Below are positions 1-7,435 of a DNA stretch of 11,383 nucleotides, piece after piece. The stretch spans positions 1-11,383 of the forward strand of contig JANMDK010000367.1 in the NCBI GenBank assembly GCA_031376265.1, read 5' to 3'. Within the stretch, counting starts at the first letter, position 1. Every line of letters starts with the position of its first letter. The notes beneath the pieces are model-generated. The model did no database searches and had not been told where the DNA came from. It saw nothing but the letters and a program-made list of their open reading frames with translations. Source of the stretch: SZAS-79 sp031376265 (GTDB lineage: Bacteria; Pseudomonadota; Gammaproteobacteria; Burkholderiales; SG8-39). A program made the position numbers and the translations under genes.

Positions 1-31
1 CTGGCCCCTTTTCTTGAGCCTGGCCCCATTT
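1..31 (-). repeat. GGGGCCAG direct repeats, possible end of a dispersed repeat
   Basis: Read on the minus strand, just after the binding-protein stop codon, the sequence is AATGGGGCCAGGCTCAAG, followed by AAAA and a second GGGGCCAG that runs to the window edge. The first part resembles the arm of the inverted-repeat element at 8654-8728 (ATGGGGTCAGAGTCGA). Both fit a pattern close to ATGGGGYCAGRSTC and both lie within 10 bp of a stop codon. The element is cut by the window edge, so its full structure and any inverted partner cannot be seen. Membership of the same family is inference from roughly a dozen shared bases. Confidence 0.4.
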
Positions 32-37
32 TTACGA

Positions 38-1246
38 TTACTTGCTGCTCATGATCTCGCCGAAGCGGACCCACTCCTTGCCGTTGAAGCGCACCATCTG
101 CTCCTGCTGGAAGGGCGCGAAGTCGGTCGGGCTGGTATTGATCTTGATGCCCGGCAGCGCGAGCGGCAGCTCGAGATCCTTAAGGCTGGCGGCCTGCTTC
201 ATGATGTTCTCGCGCGTGAGGTTGTCGCCGGCCTGCTTGAGCACCTGCACCATCGTCTGGGCGACCGAGTAGCCGTAGATGTTCGAGGCGTCCTTGAGGT
301 CGCCTTCAGGGTAGTACTTGGCCATGAAGGCCTTCCAGTCGTTCATGCCCTTGTCGTTCGCCCACGCCGAGTCGAGAGGGTCCTTGAGGTACTGGGTCGA
401 GATCAGGCCCACCGACTTGTCGAGGCCGGCCGGCGTGAGCACCGAGCCGATCGAGGCCGACACGTTGTTGAGGTAGTGCACCGGCTTCCAGCCGATGTCG
501 AAGGCCTTGCGGATTGCCTGGGCGGCGAACTTGGGCGTGGTGATGTTGAAGAAGACATCCGCGCCCGAGCCCTGCATCTGCACGACCTGCGAATCGACCG
601 TCGGGTCGCTCGTCTCGTACGAAACTTCGGAGACGATCTGCTTCACCGCCGCGCCGAGCCCGTCCTTGAAGCCCTTGAGGTAATCCTTGCCGTAATCGTC
701 GTTCTGGAAAAGGATCGCGATCTTCGCGCCGGGCTTGGTGGCGAGGACGTGCTTGGCGTAGATCGCCCCCTCGACCTGGTAGTTCGGCTGCCAGCCCATG
801 GTCCACGGGAAGGCCTTGGGATCGTTCCACTTGGTCGCGCCGGTGGCCACGAAGAGCTGCGGCACCTTTTTCGCGTTCATGTACTTGTGGATCGCCGAGT
901 TCGGCGGCGTGCCCAGCGGCTGCATCAGGAACAGCACCTCGTCCTGCTCGACGAGCTTGCGCGCCATTTCGACCGTCTTCGGCGGGCTGTAGCCGTCGTC
1001 GACCGAGATGAAGTTGATGCGCCGGCCGTTGATGCCGCCTTCGTCGTTGACCTTCTTGAAGTACGCCGCCTCGACCTTGCCGATCGTGCCGTAGGCGGAC
1101 GCGGGCCCGCTGTACGGCATGATGTTGCCGATCTTGATTTCCTTGTCGGTCGCGCCGGTGTCGTACTTCTTCTGCGCAAGCGCGTACGGCGCTGCTGCCA
1201 ATCCCGCCATTGCGGCGGCTAAGACCAAAATCCTGCTAGCTGACAT
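38..1246 (-). CDS. ABC transporter periplasmic substrate-binding protein, LivJ/LivK type
   Basis: Soluble receptor that captures the substrate in the periplasm and delivers it to the LivHM permease encoded just upstream. It has 402 residues, usual for the family. Residues 1-24 form a signal peptide: an Arg near the start, an Ala/Leu core, and an Ala-Leu-Ala cleavage site before Gln25. The mature part opens with EIKIGNIMPYSGPASAYG, the first strand and ligand loop of the type I periplasmic-binding fold (Peripla_BP_6), and later has INGRRINFISVDDGYSPPKT and LFQNDDYGKDYLKG, both typical of this family. No lipobox cysteine is visible. The start overlaps the end of livM by 11 bp and has a perfect Shine-Dalgarno. 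Relatives of this subtype bind branched-chain amino acids, amides or aromatic acids. The ligand cannot be assigned here. The nearby maleylacetate reductase makes an aromatic or related acid plausible, but that is inference. Confidence 0.93.
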   Translation of the reverse strand: MSASRILVLAAAMAGLAAAPYALAQKKYDTGATDKEIKIGNIMPYSGPASAYGTIGKVEAAYFKKVNDEGGINGRRINFISVDDGYSPPKTVEMARKLVEQDEVLFLMQPLGTPPNSAIHKYMNAKKVPQLFVATGATKWNDPKAFPWTMGWQPNYQVEGAIYAKHVLATKPGAKIAILFQNDDYGKDYLKGFKDGLGAAVKQIVSEVSYETSDPTVDSQVVQMQGSGADVFFNITTPKFAAQAIRKAFDIGWKPVHYLNNVSASIGSVLTPAGLDKSVGLISTQYLKDPLDSAWANDKGMNDWKAFMAKYYPEGDLKDASNIYGYSVAQTMVQVLKQAGDNLTRENIMKQAASLKDLELPLALPGIKINTSPTDFAPFQQEQMVRFNGKEWVRFGEIMSSK

Positions 1247-2276
1247 GTGGACCTCCTTCTACGGTGGGCTTTTGACCCAGGGGTTGATTCCCCGAACGCT
1301 GCGGGGTGCTGCTTTTGGGACGCGTGAGCTTCGCCCAGAGTATGCGGATTGCGCCGGCGACGCCCACCGGCATGACGTACATGAAGCCAATAAGGAAGAT
1401 GCCGTAGATGGCCCAGGGCGCTGCCTTGGAGAGCTGGTCGGCGATGTTCGGCACGAACTGCGTGAAGATCGCGCCGAAGATCGCGCCCGGGATCGAGGCC
1501 AGGCCGCCGATCACGATGCCGATGAGGAAGGTCAGCGACAGGAAGATGGTGAAGCTGTCCGGCGCGACGAACTGGATCGCGATCGCGCCGAGCGCGCCGG
1601 CCACGCCGGTGTACATCGCGCTCACGCCAAATGCGAGCGACTTGTACATCGCGTTGTTAACGCCCATTGCCTCCGCGGCAATGGGGTGGTCGCGGATCGC
1701 CACGAGCGCCCGCCCCACGCGCCCGCGCAGCAGGTTCCATCCCAGCAGGAACATGACCAGCATGACCGCGAGCGTGAAGTAATAGAGCCACTGGTCGGGA
1801 TTCAGTGGCAATCCGAACGGTGGGTCCGGTTTGACGATCACGATGCCCTGCACGCCGCCGGTCCAGTGCTCCAGGTGCTTGTATTTGAGCAGCTGGGGAA
1901 GGGAGACGCCGAGGGCGAAGGTTGCGAGCGCCAGGTACAGGCCCTCGAGCCGCAGTGCCGGCAGGCCGAACAGGAATCCAACCAGCAGGCAGACGGCACC
2001 GGCGGCAGGAATCGTCGCCCAGTACGGCACGCCATACTTGTCCATCAGGATGGCGGTGACGTAGGCGCCGATCGCGTAGAACGCGCCGTGGCCGAGCGAG
2101 ATCTGGCCGTTGTAGCCGGTGAGGATGTTGAGCCCGAGCAGCGCGATCGCGTAGACCAGCACCAGCGTGCACTGGAACGTCGTGTAGTTGCTGAAGAGGA
2201 ACGGCACCGCGCAGGCTGCCAGGATCAGGACCGCAATCCCGATGGCGCGCTGGGTACCGGTGAGTGTCTGGTTCAT
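1236..2276 (-). CDS. livM: Branched-chain amino acid-type ABC transporter permease LivM
   Basis: Inner-membrane permease subunit that pairs with LivH to form the translocation path. It has 346 residues with about nine to ten hydrophobic segments. Diagnostic family features are TGYNGQISLGHGAF at about residues 53-66, GRVGRALVAIRDHPIAAEAM (the cytoplasmic coupling loop that contacts the ATPase) and GGLASIPGAIFGA near the C-terminus. A polar tail of about 30 residues follows the last membrane segment, and its final codons carry the ribosome site of the next gene. The start lies 4 bp after the livH stop, with only a weak upstream GCGGGT, so translation is probably coupled to livH. The family assignment is firm; the substrate is not determined by this subunit. 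Confidence 0.95.
   Translation of the reverse strand: MNQTLTGTQRAIGIAVLILAACAVPFLFSNYTTFQCTLVLVYAIALLGLNILTGYNGQISLGHGAFYAIGAYVTAILMDKYGVPYWATIPAAGAVCLLVGFLFGLPALRLEGLYLALATFALGVSLPQLLKYKHLEHWTGGVQGIVIVKPDPPFGLPLNPDQWLYYFTLAVMLVMFLLGWNLLRGRVGRALVAIRDHPIAAEAMGVNNAMYKSLAFGVSAMYTGVAGALGAIAIQFVAPDSFTIFLSLTFLIGIVIGGLASIPGAIFGAIFTQFVPNIADQLSKAAPWAIYGIFLIGFMYVMPVGVAGAIRILWAKLTRPKSSTPQRSGNQPLGQKPTVEGGPHVS
1251..1258 (-). promoter_or_regulatory. Strong ribosome binding site for the binding-protein gene, inside livM
   Basis: On the minus strand the sequence reads AGAAGGAGGTCCAC directly before the ATG at 1246. AAGGAGGT is fully complementary to the 16S rRNA 3' end and well spaced. These bases also encode the last residues of LivM (Gly-Gly-Pro-His-Val-Ser). 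It is the strongest ribosome site in the operon, which suits a receptor needed in excess over the membrane subunits. Confidence 0.85.
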
Positions 2277-2280
2277 GCGC

Positions 2281-3153
2281 TCATACCCGCGTGACGTGGA
2301 CCTTGCCGAACAGGCCCGAGGGGCGGACCACCAGCACGCCGATGATCAATACCAGCGCGACAGAAAGCTTGAGCTCGTTGCCGATCACATAGGCACCCAG
2401 CACGTTCTCGAGGACGCCGACGATGAATCCGCCAAGCACTGCCCCGCCCGGAGAATCGATCCCGCCGACCAGCGCCGCCGCAAACGCATAGAGCAGGATG
2501 CCGGCCATCATGTTCGGGTCGAGGAACACCACCGGCGCGACCATCATGCCGGCGATGGCGCCGATGGCCGAGGCGAGGCCCCATCCCAGCGCCAGCATCC
2601 AGCCGACGCGGATGCCGACAAGGCGGCTCGACTCGGGATTCTGCGCGGCGGCCCGCATGGCGAGGCCCAGGGGCGTGAAGCGGAAGAACGCGTACAGGAG
2701 CGCGAGCACCGCAAGCGTCACGCAGATCGCGCCGAGCTCATGCGAGGACACCAGCCGGCTGCCGAAGGGCGGCTCCTTCGGGAAAGGGCTCGGGAAAGTC
2801 TTGATCGTGTACGTGTAGATCCAGCCGGCCATGCTGTTGAAGATCACCAGCAGGCCGATGAAGACCACGACGACCGACAACACTGGCGCCTGTTCCACCG
2901 GCCGCACGATGATGCGCTCGATCAGCACGCCCATCACGAAGGCGATCAGCACGGTGAGGAAAAAAGCCGCCCAGTAAGGCATGCCCGTCTGGATCAGCGT
3001 CCAGGCGATGTAGGTGGCGAACATCGCGATCTCGCCCTGCGCGAAATTCACCAGGTGCGTGGCCTGGTAGATCATCACCAGCGCCAGGGCGACGCTTGCG
3101 TAGATGCCGCCGGTCGCGAGCCCGGCGATGACCTGGTGGAGGAAGGTTTCCAT
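2281..3153 (-). CDS. livH: Branched-chain amino acid-type ABC transporter permease LivH
   Basis: Inner-membrane permease subunit, partner of LivM. Its 290 residues match the usual LivH size. Family marks are GLATGGIYASVALALVMIY at the first membrane segment, VNFAQGE at residues 35-41, the cytoplasmic coupling loop GLAMRAAAQNPESSRLVGI, and GGIDSPGGAVLGG followed by a final hydrophobic block. The region PSPFPKEPPFGSRLVSSHE, about residues 121-139, is a polar loop between membrane segments. The start is supported by AGAGGGAAAG about 9 bp upstream. It begins 15 bp after the livF stop and ends 4 bp before livM, in the middle of the operon. Confidence 0.95.
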   Translation of the reverse strand: METFLHQVIAGLATGGIYASVALALVMIYQATHLVNFAQGEIAMFATYIAWTLIQTGMPYWAAFFLTVLIAFVMGVLIERIIVRPVEQAPVLSVVVVFIGLLVIFNSMAGWIYTYTIKTFPSPFPKEPPFGSRLVSSHELGAICVTLAVLALLYAFFRFTPLGLAMRAAAQNPESSRLVGIRVGWMLALGWGLASAIGAIAGMMVAPVVFLDPNMMAGILLYAFAAALVGGIDSPGGAVLGGFIVGVLENVLGAYVIGNELKLSVALVLIIGVLVVRPSGLFGKVHVTRV

Positions 3154-3168
3154 GTCGGGGCTTTCCCT

Positions 3169-4697
<1,529 letters not shown>

Positions 4698-4701
4698 CCT
4701 C

Positions 4702-4707
4702 CCTCCT
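4702..4707 (-). promoter_or_regulatory. Ribosome binding site of livG
   Basis: The minus strand reads CAGGAGGGAGG immediately before ATG at 4697, so AGGAGG sits 4 bp from the start. This supports the long N-terminus of LivG. The site lies within the short palindrome CCCTCCTGAGGG (4701-4712), whose 2-base centre is too small for a hairpin loop. Confidence 0.7.
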
Positions 4708-4750
4708 GAGGGTGCAATTCCCGCGGCAGGCGGGGTTCAGCGTGCGCCGG

Positions 4751-4756
4751 ATTGTA
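4751..4756 (-). promoter_or_regulatory. Possible -10 box upstream of the liv operon
   Basis: TACAAT on the minus strand matches five of six bases of the sigma-70 -10 consensus and lies 53 bp before the livG ATG, in the 113-bp gap between the VOC gene and livG. No good -35 box lies 16-18 bp further upstream (the sequence there is GTTTCG). It may be a weak or activated promoter, or chance. The operon may also be read through from the VOC gene. Confidence 0.25.
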
Positions 4757-4810
4757 TCTGGAGACGCATTTTGCGAAACAGCTATTGCATGATGCGCTGC
4801 CGCATTGTCC

Positions 4811-5281
4811 TTAAGCGCGTTTTCGCCCGATGGACTTCCGACCGATGGACTTCCGAACGATGCGCGGCCGGGCCGCCGGCCCCTTGAGCTCGACCATGTT
4901 GCCGTCGGGATCGTAGAAATACACCGAAGGTCCATAGCCTTCCGAGCCGTAACGCTCCTTCACTTCGCCGGGCTCGACGCCATACTTTTTCAACCGCCGC
5001 TTGAGCGCGACGGCATCGAAAGGCGCGACCCGGAAAGCGAAGTGATCGAGGTTCACCGCACCTTTGCCTTTGCGGCCCGGCACGAGGTCGAGCAGCGAAT
5101 CGCCGACGCGCAGCTGCACGATGCGCGGCGTTTGCAGCTGGCGCTCGATCGTCGCTCCCAGCACCTTTTTGTAAAAATCGATGCTCGTGGCCAAATCACG
5201 CACGCGAAGCACCAGGTGGTCCAGGCCCAGCACTGTGTTCGGGGCGGGCAATTTACGGGAGCGGGAGGGCGTGCCGGGCAT
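4811..5281 (-). CDS. VOC-family (glyoxalase/extradiol dioxygenase fold) protein
   Basis: Small metal-dependent-fold protein of 156 residues from the chosen start. It has two beta-alpha-beta-beta-beta modules: GLDHLVLRVRDLATSIDFYKKVLG at residues 19-42 and NLDHFAFRV onwards at 77-85, ending in YFYDPDGNMVEL at 121-132. His22, His80 and Glu131 are the likely metal ligands. The reaction cannot be told from sequence: the family includes glyoxalase I, fosfomycin-resistance enzymes, epimerases and ring-cleaving dioxygenases. The ATG at 5281 is chosen because homology begins about 18 residues after it. An in-frame ATG at 5344 would add a proline- and arginine-rich leader and reach into the regulatory gap. 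Neither start has a clear ribosome site. The last 20 or so residues are basic and repetitive (see the tandem repeat). It lies 113 bp before livG on the same strand and could share its transcript. Confidence 0.85.
   Translation of the reverse strand: MPGTPSRSRKLPAPNTVLGLDHLVLRVRDLATSIDFYKKVLGATIERQLQTPRIVQLRVGDSLLDLVPGRKGKGAVNLDHFAFRVAPFDAVALKRRLKKYGVEPGEVKERYGSEGYGPSVYFYDPDGNMVELKGPAARPRIVRKSIGRKSIGRKRA
4827..4856 (-). repeat. Perfect 15-bp tandem duplication in the VOC gene
   Basis: CCGATGGACTTCCGA on the plus strand occurs twice head to tail (4827-4841 and 4842-4856). Being a multiple of three, it adds five codons in frame, giving two copies of Arg-Lys-Ser-Ile-Gly near the protein's C-terminus, followed by Arg-Lys-Arg-Ala. 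The perfect identity suggests a recent slippage event. Confidence 0.9.
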
Positions 5282-5373
5282 CGGACGAGCGTACCGCGTG
5301 ACCGCATTGCGGTCGAGCGCTCCGATAGACTGTCGAGGCGGCATCGAAGACCGCGACAAACCGGGAGAACCGA
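5282..5373. promoter_or_regulatory. Divergent intergenic region with palindromic operator candidate
   Basis: The 92 bp between the VOC start (minus) and the Bug receptor start (plus) must hold the 5' signals of both directions if both starts are right. It contains the perfect palindrome GACCGCA-T-TGCGGTC (5300-5314). The half-site ACCGC also recurs at 5293-5297 and 5350-5354 in direct orientation. A second small palindrome, GAGCGCTC, lies at 5315-5322. The plus strand has GATAGACT at 5324-5331, which could be a weak -10, but no well-spaced -35 is evident. No regulator gene is present in the window to pair with it. Confidence 0.4.
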
Positions 5374-6339
5374 ATGTCGATTCGTACTGTAGTTGGAGCA
5401 GCTTTAGCGCTGGCGGCGATGGCAACTTCGTTGTCTCTGCATGCGCAGGCCTATCCGGTGAAGCCGGTGCGGGTCATCGTGCCATTCCCCGCCGGCGGCA
5501 CCACGGACCAGGTGGCGCGCATCCTGCAGGCGCGGTTCTCCGAACTCCTCGGCCAGCAGGTCGTCATCGATAACAAAGGCGGGGCCGGAGGCTCGATCGG
5601 CGCATCGGAGGCGGCCAAGGCGCCGCCGGACGGCTATACGCTGCTCATGGTGTTCGACACGCATGCGGTGAACCACCACCTCTACAAGCAGGCGCCGGAC
5701 ATCTTCAAGTCGCTCGAGCACATCAGCCTGATGACGACTTCGCCAAGCATGCTGGTGGCGAGCAGCACTTTCGCGCCGTCCACCCTCAAGGATGCGATGG
5801 CCGCCGCGAGGTTCGGCACCGACGCGGTGAGCTACGGCTCGGTGGGCGCGGGGAGCTCCAACCATCTCGGGGCGCTTCTCCTGCAGCAGTCCGCGGGCGT
5901 GAGGATGCTCCATATCCCGTACAAAGGCGGCGGCCCGCTGGTGCAGGGCCTGCTCGGAAACCAGGTCAACATCAGCTTCGTTTCCTCGCCGCTGATCCTT
6001 CCGCACGTGAAAGGCGGCAAGGTAAAGCCGCTCGCGGTAGGCGGACGGACACGGCTTGCGCAGGCGCCGGACGTGCCGACGATTGCCGAGACGTATCCCG
6101 GGTTCGAGGCGATTTCGTGGTTCGGGCTCCTTGGACCAGCCGGCATGCCGCGGGACGTATTCGCGCGAATCAATCGCGAGATCGTGCGCACCCTCAACAC
6201 GCCGGACGTGCGTGCCCGCCTGGTCGAAGGCGGATTCGAGGTGGTCGGCAGCTCGCCGGAAGACTTCCTCAAGTTCGTCCAGGTGGAGTCGGACAAGCTC
6301 GGGAAGGTCATCCGCGACAACAACATCCGGGTCGACTGA
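5374..6339 (+). CDS. Bug/TctC-family tripartite tricarboxylate-type solute receptor (first copy)
   Basis: Periplasmic receptor for a small, usually carboxylated, solute. It has 321 residues, the normal Bug length. Residues 1-26 are a signal peptide with a likely cut after Ala-Gln-Ala. The mature protein begins YPVKPVRVIVPFPAGGTTD, the family's first strand and ligand loop. Further marks are VVIDNKGGAGGSIGA, SYGSVGAGSSNHLGA, HIPYKGGGPLVQGLLGNQV and PDVPTIAETYPGFEA. The start has GGGAGA at 5363-5368. No TctA or TctB membrane subunits are nearby, so it is an orphan receptor, common in betaproteobacteria. It begins the plus-strand group, and the next gene follows after one base. The ligand is unknown; the linked maleylacetate reductase suggests an organic acid (inference). 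Confidence 0.93.
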   Translation: MSIRTVVGAALALAAMATSLSLHAQAYPVKPVRVIVPFPAGGTTDQVARILQARFSELLGQQVVIDNKGGAGGSIGASEAAKAPPDGYTLLMVFDTHAVNHHLYKQAPDIFKSLEHISLMTTSPSMLVASSTFAPSTLKDAMAAARFGTDAVSYGSVGAGSSNHLGALLLQQSAGVRMLHIPYKGGGPLVQGLLGNQVNISFVSSPLILPHVKGGKVKPLAVGGRTRLAQAPDVPTIAETYPGFEAISWFGLLGPAGMPRDVFARINREIVRTLNTPDVRARLVEGGFEVVGSSPEDFLKFVQVESDKLGKVIRDNNIRVD

Positions 6340-6340
6340 C

Positions 6341-7402
6341 TTGAAGGATTTCCTCTACACTGGCCTGCCCATGCGGGTCGTGTTTGGCGCGGGGAGCGTC
6401 TCGCAGCTGCCGGCCGAGCTGGACAAGCTCGGGGCCAGACGCGCGCTGGTGCTCTCCACGCCCGGTCGCAGCGAGAGCGTGAAAGCCGTCGCCGAATGCC
6501 TCGGCTCGAGGTGGGCCGGGACCTATGCGAAGGCCGTGATGCATGTGCCGGTGGAAATCGCGGCGGATGCGCGCCGCGTGGCGGAAAAACTCGGCGCCGA
6601 CTGCTGCATCGCTGTCGGCGGCGGCTCGACCACAGGCCTGGGCAAAGCCATCGCGCTGACCTCGGGGCTGCCGATCATCGCGGTGCCGACGACTTATTCC
6701 GGATCGGAGATGACCACGATCCTCGGCATGACCGAAGGCGGCCAGAAGAAAACCTTGCGCGACCCGAAGGTGCTGCCCCGCACGGTGATTTATGACGCCG
6801 AGCTGACATTGGGGCTTCCGACCGCGCTAACGGCTGCGAGCGGCATGAACGCGATCGCGCATTGCGTCGAGGCACTGTATGCGGCCGACGGCAACCCGAT
6901 CAATTCGCTGCAGGCGGAGGAGGGCATCCGCGCGTTGGCTTCGGCCCTTCCTCGCGTGATGGGCGCGCCGCGCGACATCGCTGCGCGCTCCGATGCGTTG
7001 TACGGCGCATGGCTCGCCGGCGTATCGTTCGCGACGACCGGCATGGGCCTGCATCACAAGCTTTGCCACGTGCTCGGCGGCACCTTCAACCTGCCGCACG
7101 CCGAGACGCACAGCATCGTGCTGCCGCACGCGGCGCGTTACAACCGCGAATCGGCGCCCGAGGCGATGGCGAGGATCGCCCGCGCGCTCGGCGTCGAGGA
7201 CGCGCCGACGGGACTCTACGACCTGGAGGAGGCGCTCGGCCTCGCGCTTCGCCTGGCCGACATCGGCATGCCGAGGGACGGCCTCGAGCGCGCAGCCGGG
7301 ATCGCGACCGAGAGCCCGTACCCGAACCCGCGGAAAGTCGAGCGGGCCGGCGTGTTATCTTTGCTCAATGATGCCTACGAAGGGCGGCGTCCTGCCGCCT
7401 GA
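6341..7402 (+). CDS. Maleylacetate reductase-like iron-containing alcohol dehydrogenase family protein
   Basis: Likely reduces maleylacetate to 3-oxoadipate with NAD(P)H, the step that feeds hydroxyquinol, resorcinol and chlorocatechol pathways into central metabolism. From TTG at 6341 it has 353 residues, the family length. The N-terminus KDFLYTGLPMRVVFGAG aligns with the usual maleylacetate reductase opening, so TTG is preferred over ATG at 6371, which would remove ten conserved residues. The nucleotide-binding loop AVGGGSTTGLGKA is at 91-103 and VPTTYSGSE at 115-123. The diagnostic stretches are GMNAIAHCVEALY (168-180), GLHHKLCHVLGG (236-247) and NLPHAETHSIVLPHA (250-264). Asn170 stands where metal-dependent alcohol dehydrogenases have the ligand Asp; from memory this is usual in maleylacetate reductases. 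The start is 1 bp after the receptor stop, so the two are co-translated. No ring-cleavage dioxygenase is in view. Another short-chain dehydrogenation role remains possible. Confidence 0.88.
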   Translation: MKDFLYTGLPMRVVFGAGSVSQLPAELDKLGARRALVLSTPGRSESVKAVAECLGSRWAGTYAKAVMHVPVEIAADARRVAEKLGADCCIAVGGGSTTGLGKAIALTSGLPIIAVPTTYSGSEMTTILGMTEGGQKKTLRDPKVLPRTVIYDAELTLGLPTALTAASGMNAIAHCVEALYAADGNPINSLQAEEGIRALASALPRVMGAPRDIAARSDALYGAWLAGVSFATTGMGLHHKLCHVLGGTFNLPHAETHSIVLPHAARYNRESAPEAMARIARALGVEDAPTGLYDLEEALGLALRLADIGMPRDGLERAAGIATESPYPNPRKVERAGVLSLLNDAYEGRRPAA

Positions 7403-7435
7403 GCGCGCGATCCCGCCGAATCCGGACCGAGAAGA

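Noticed and set aside
14..1222. A 402-codon plus-strand open frame opposite the binding-protein gene
   Set aside because: It is the antisense of a firmly identified gene. The translation is rich in Arg, Leu, Val, His and Asp with no recognisable domain, the usual result of high-GC third-position bias.
4701..4712. CCCTCCTGAGGG palindrome before livG as a hairpin or terminator
   Set aside because: The 5-bp arms have only a 2-base loop and no U-tract. The sequence is better explained by the Shine-Dalgarno it contains.
6056..6340. An N-terminal extension of 95 residues for the maleylacetate reductase-like enzyme
   Set aside because: It overlaps the end of the Bug receptor gene in another frame and is Arg/Ser-rich. 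Family similarity begins at the TTG at 6341.
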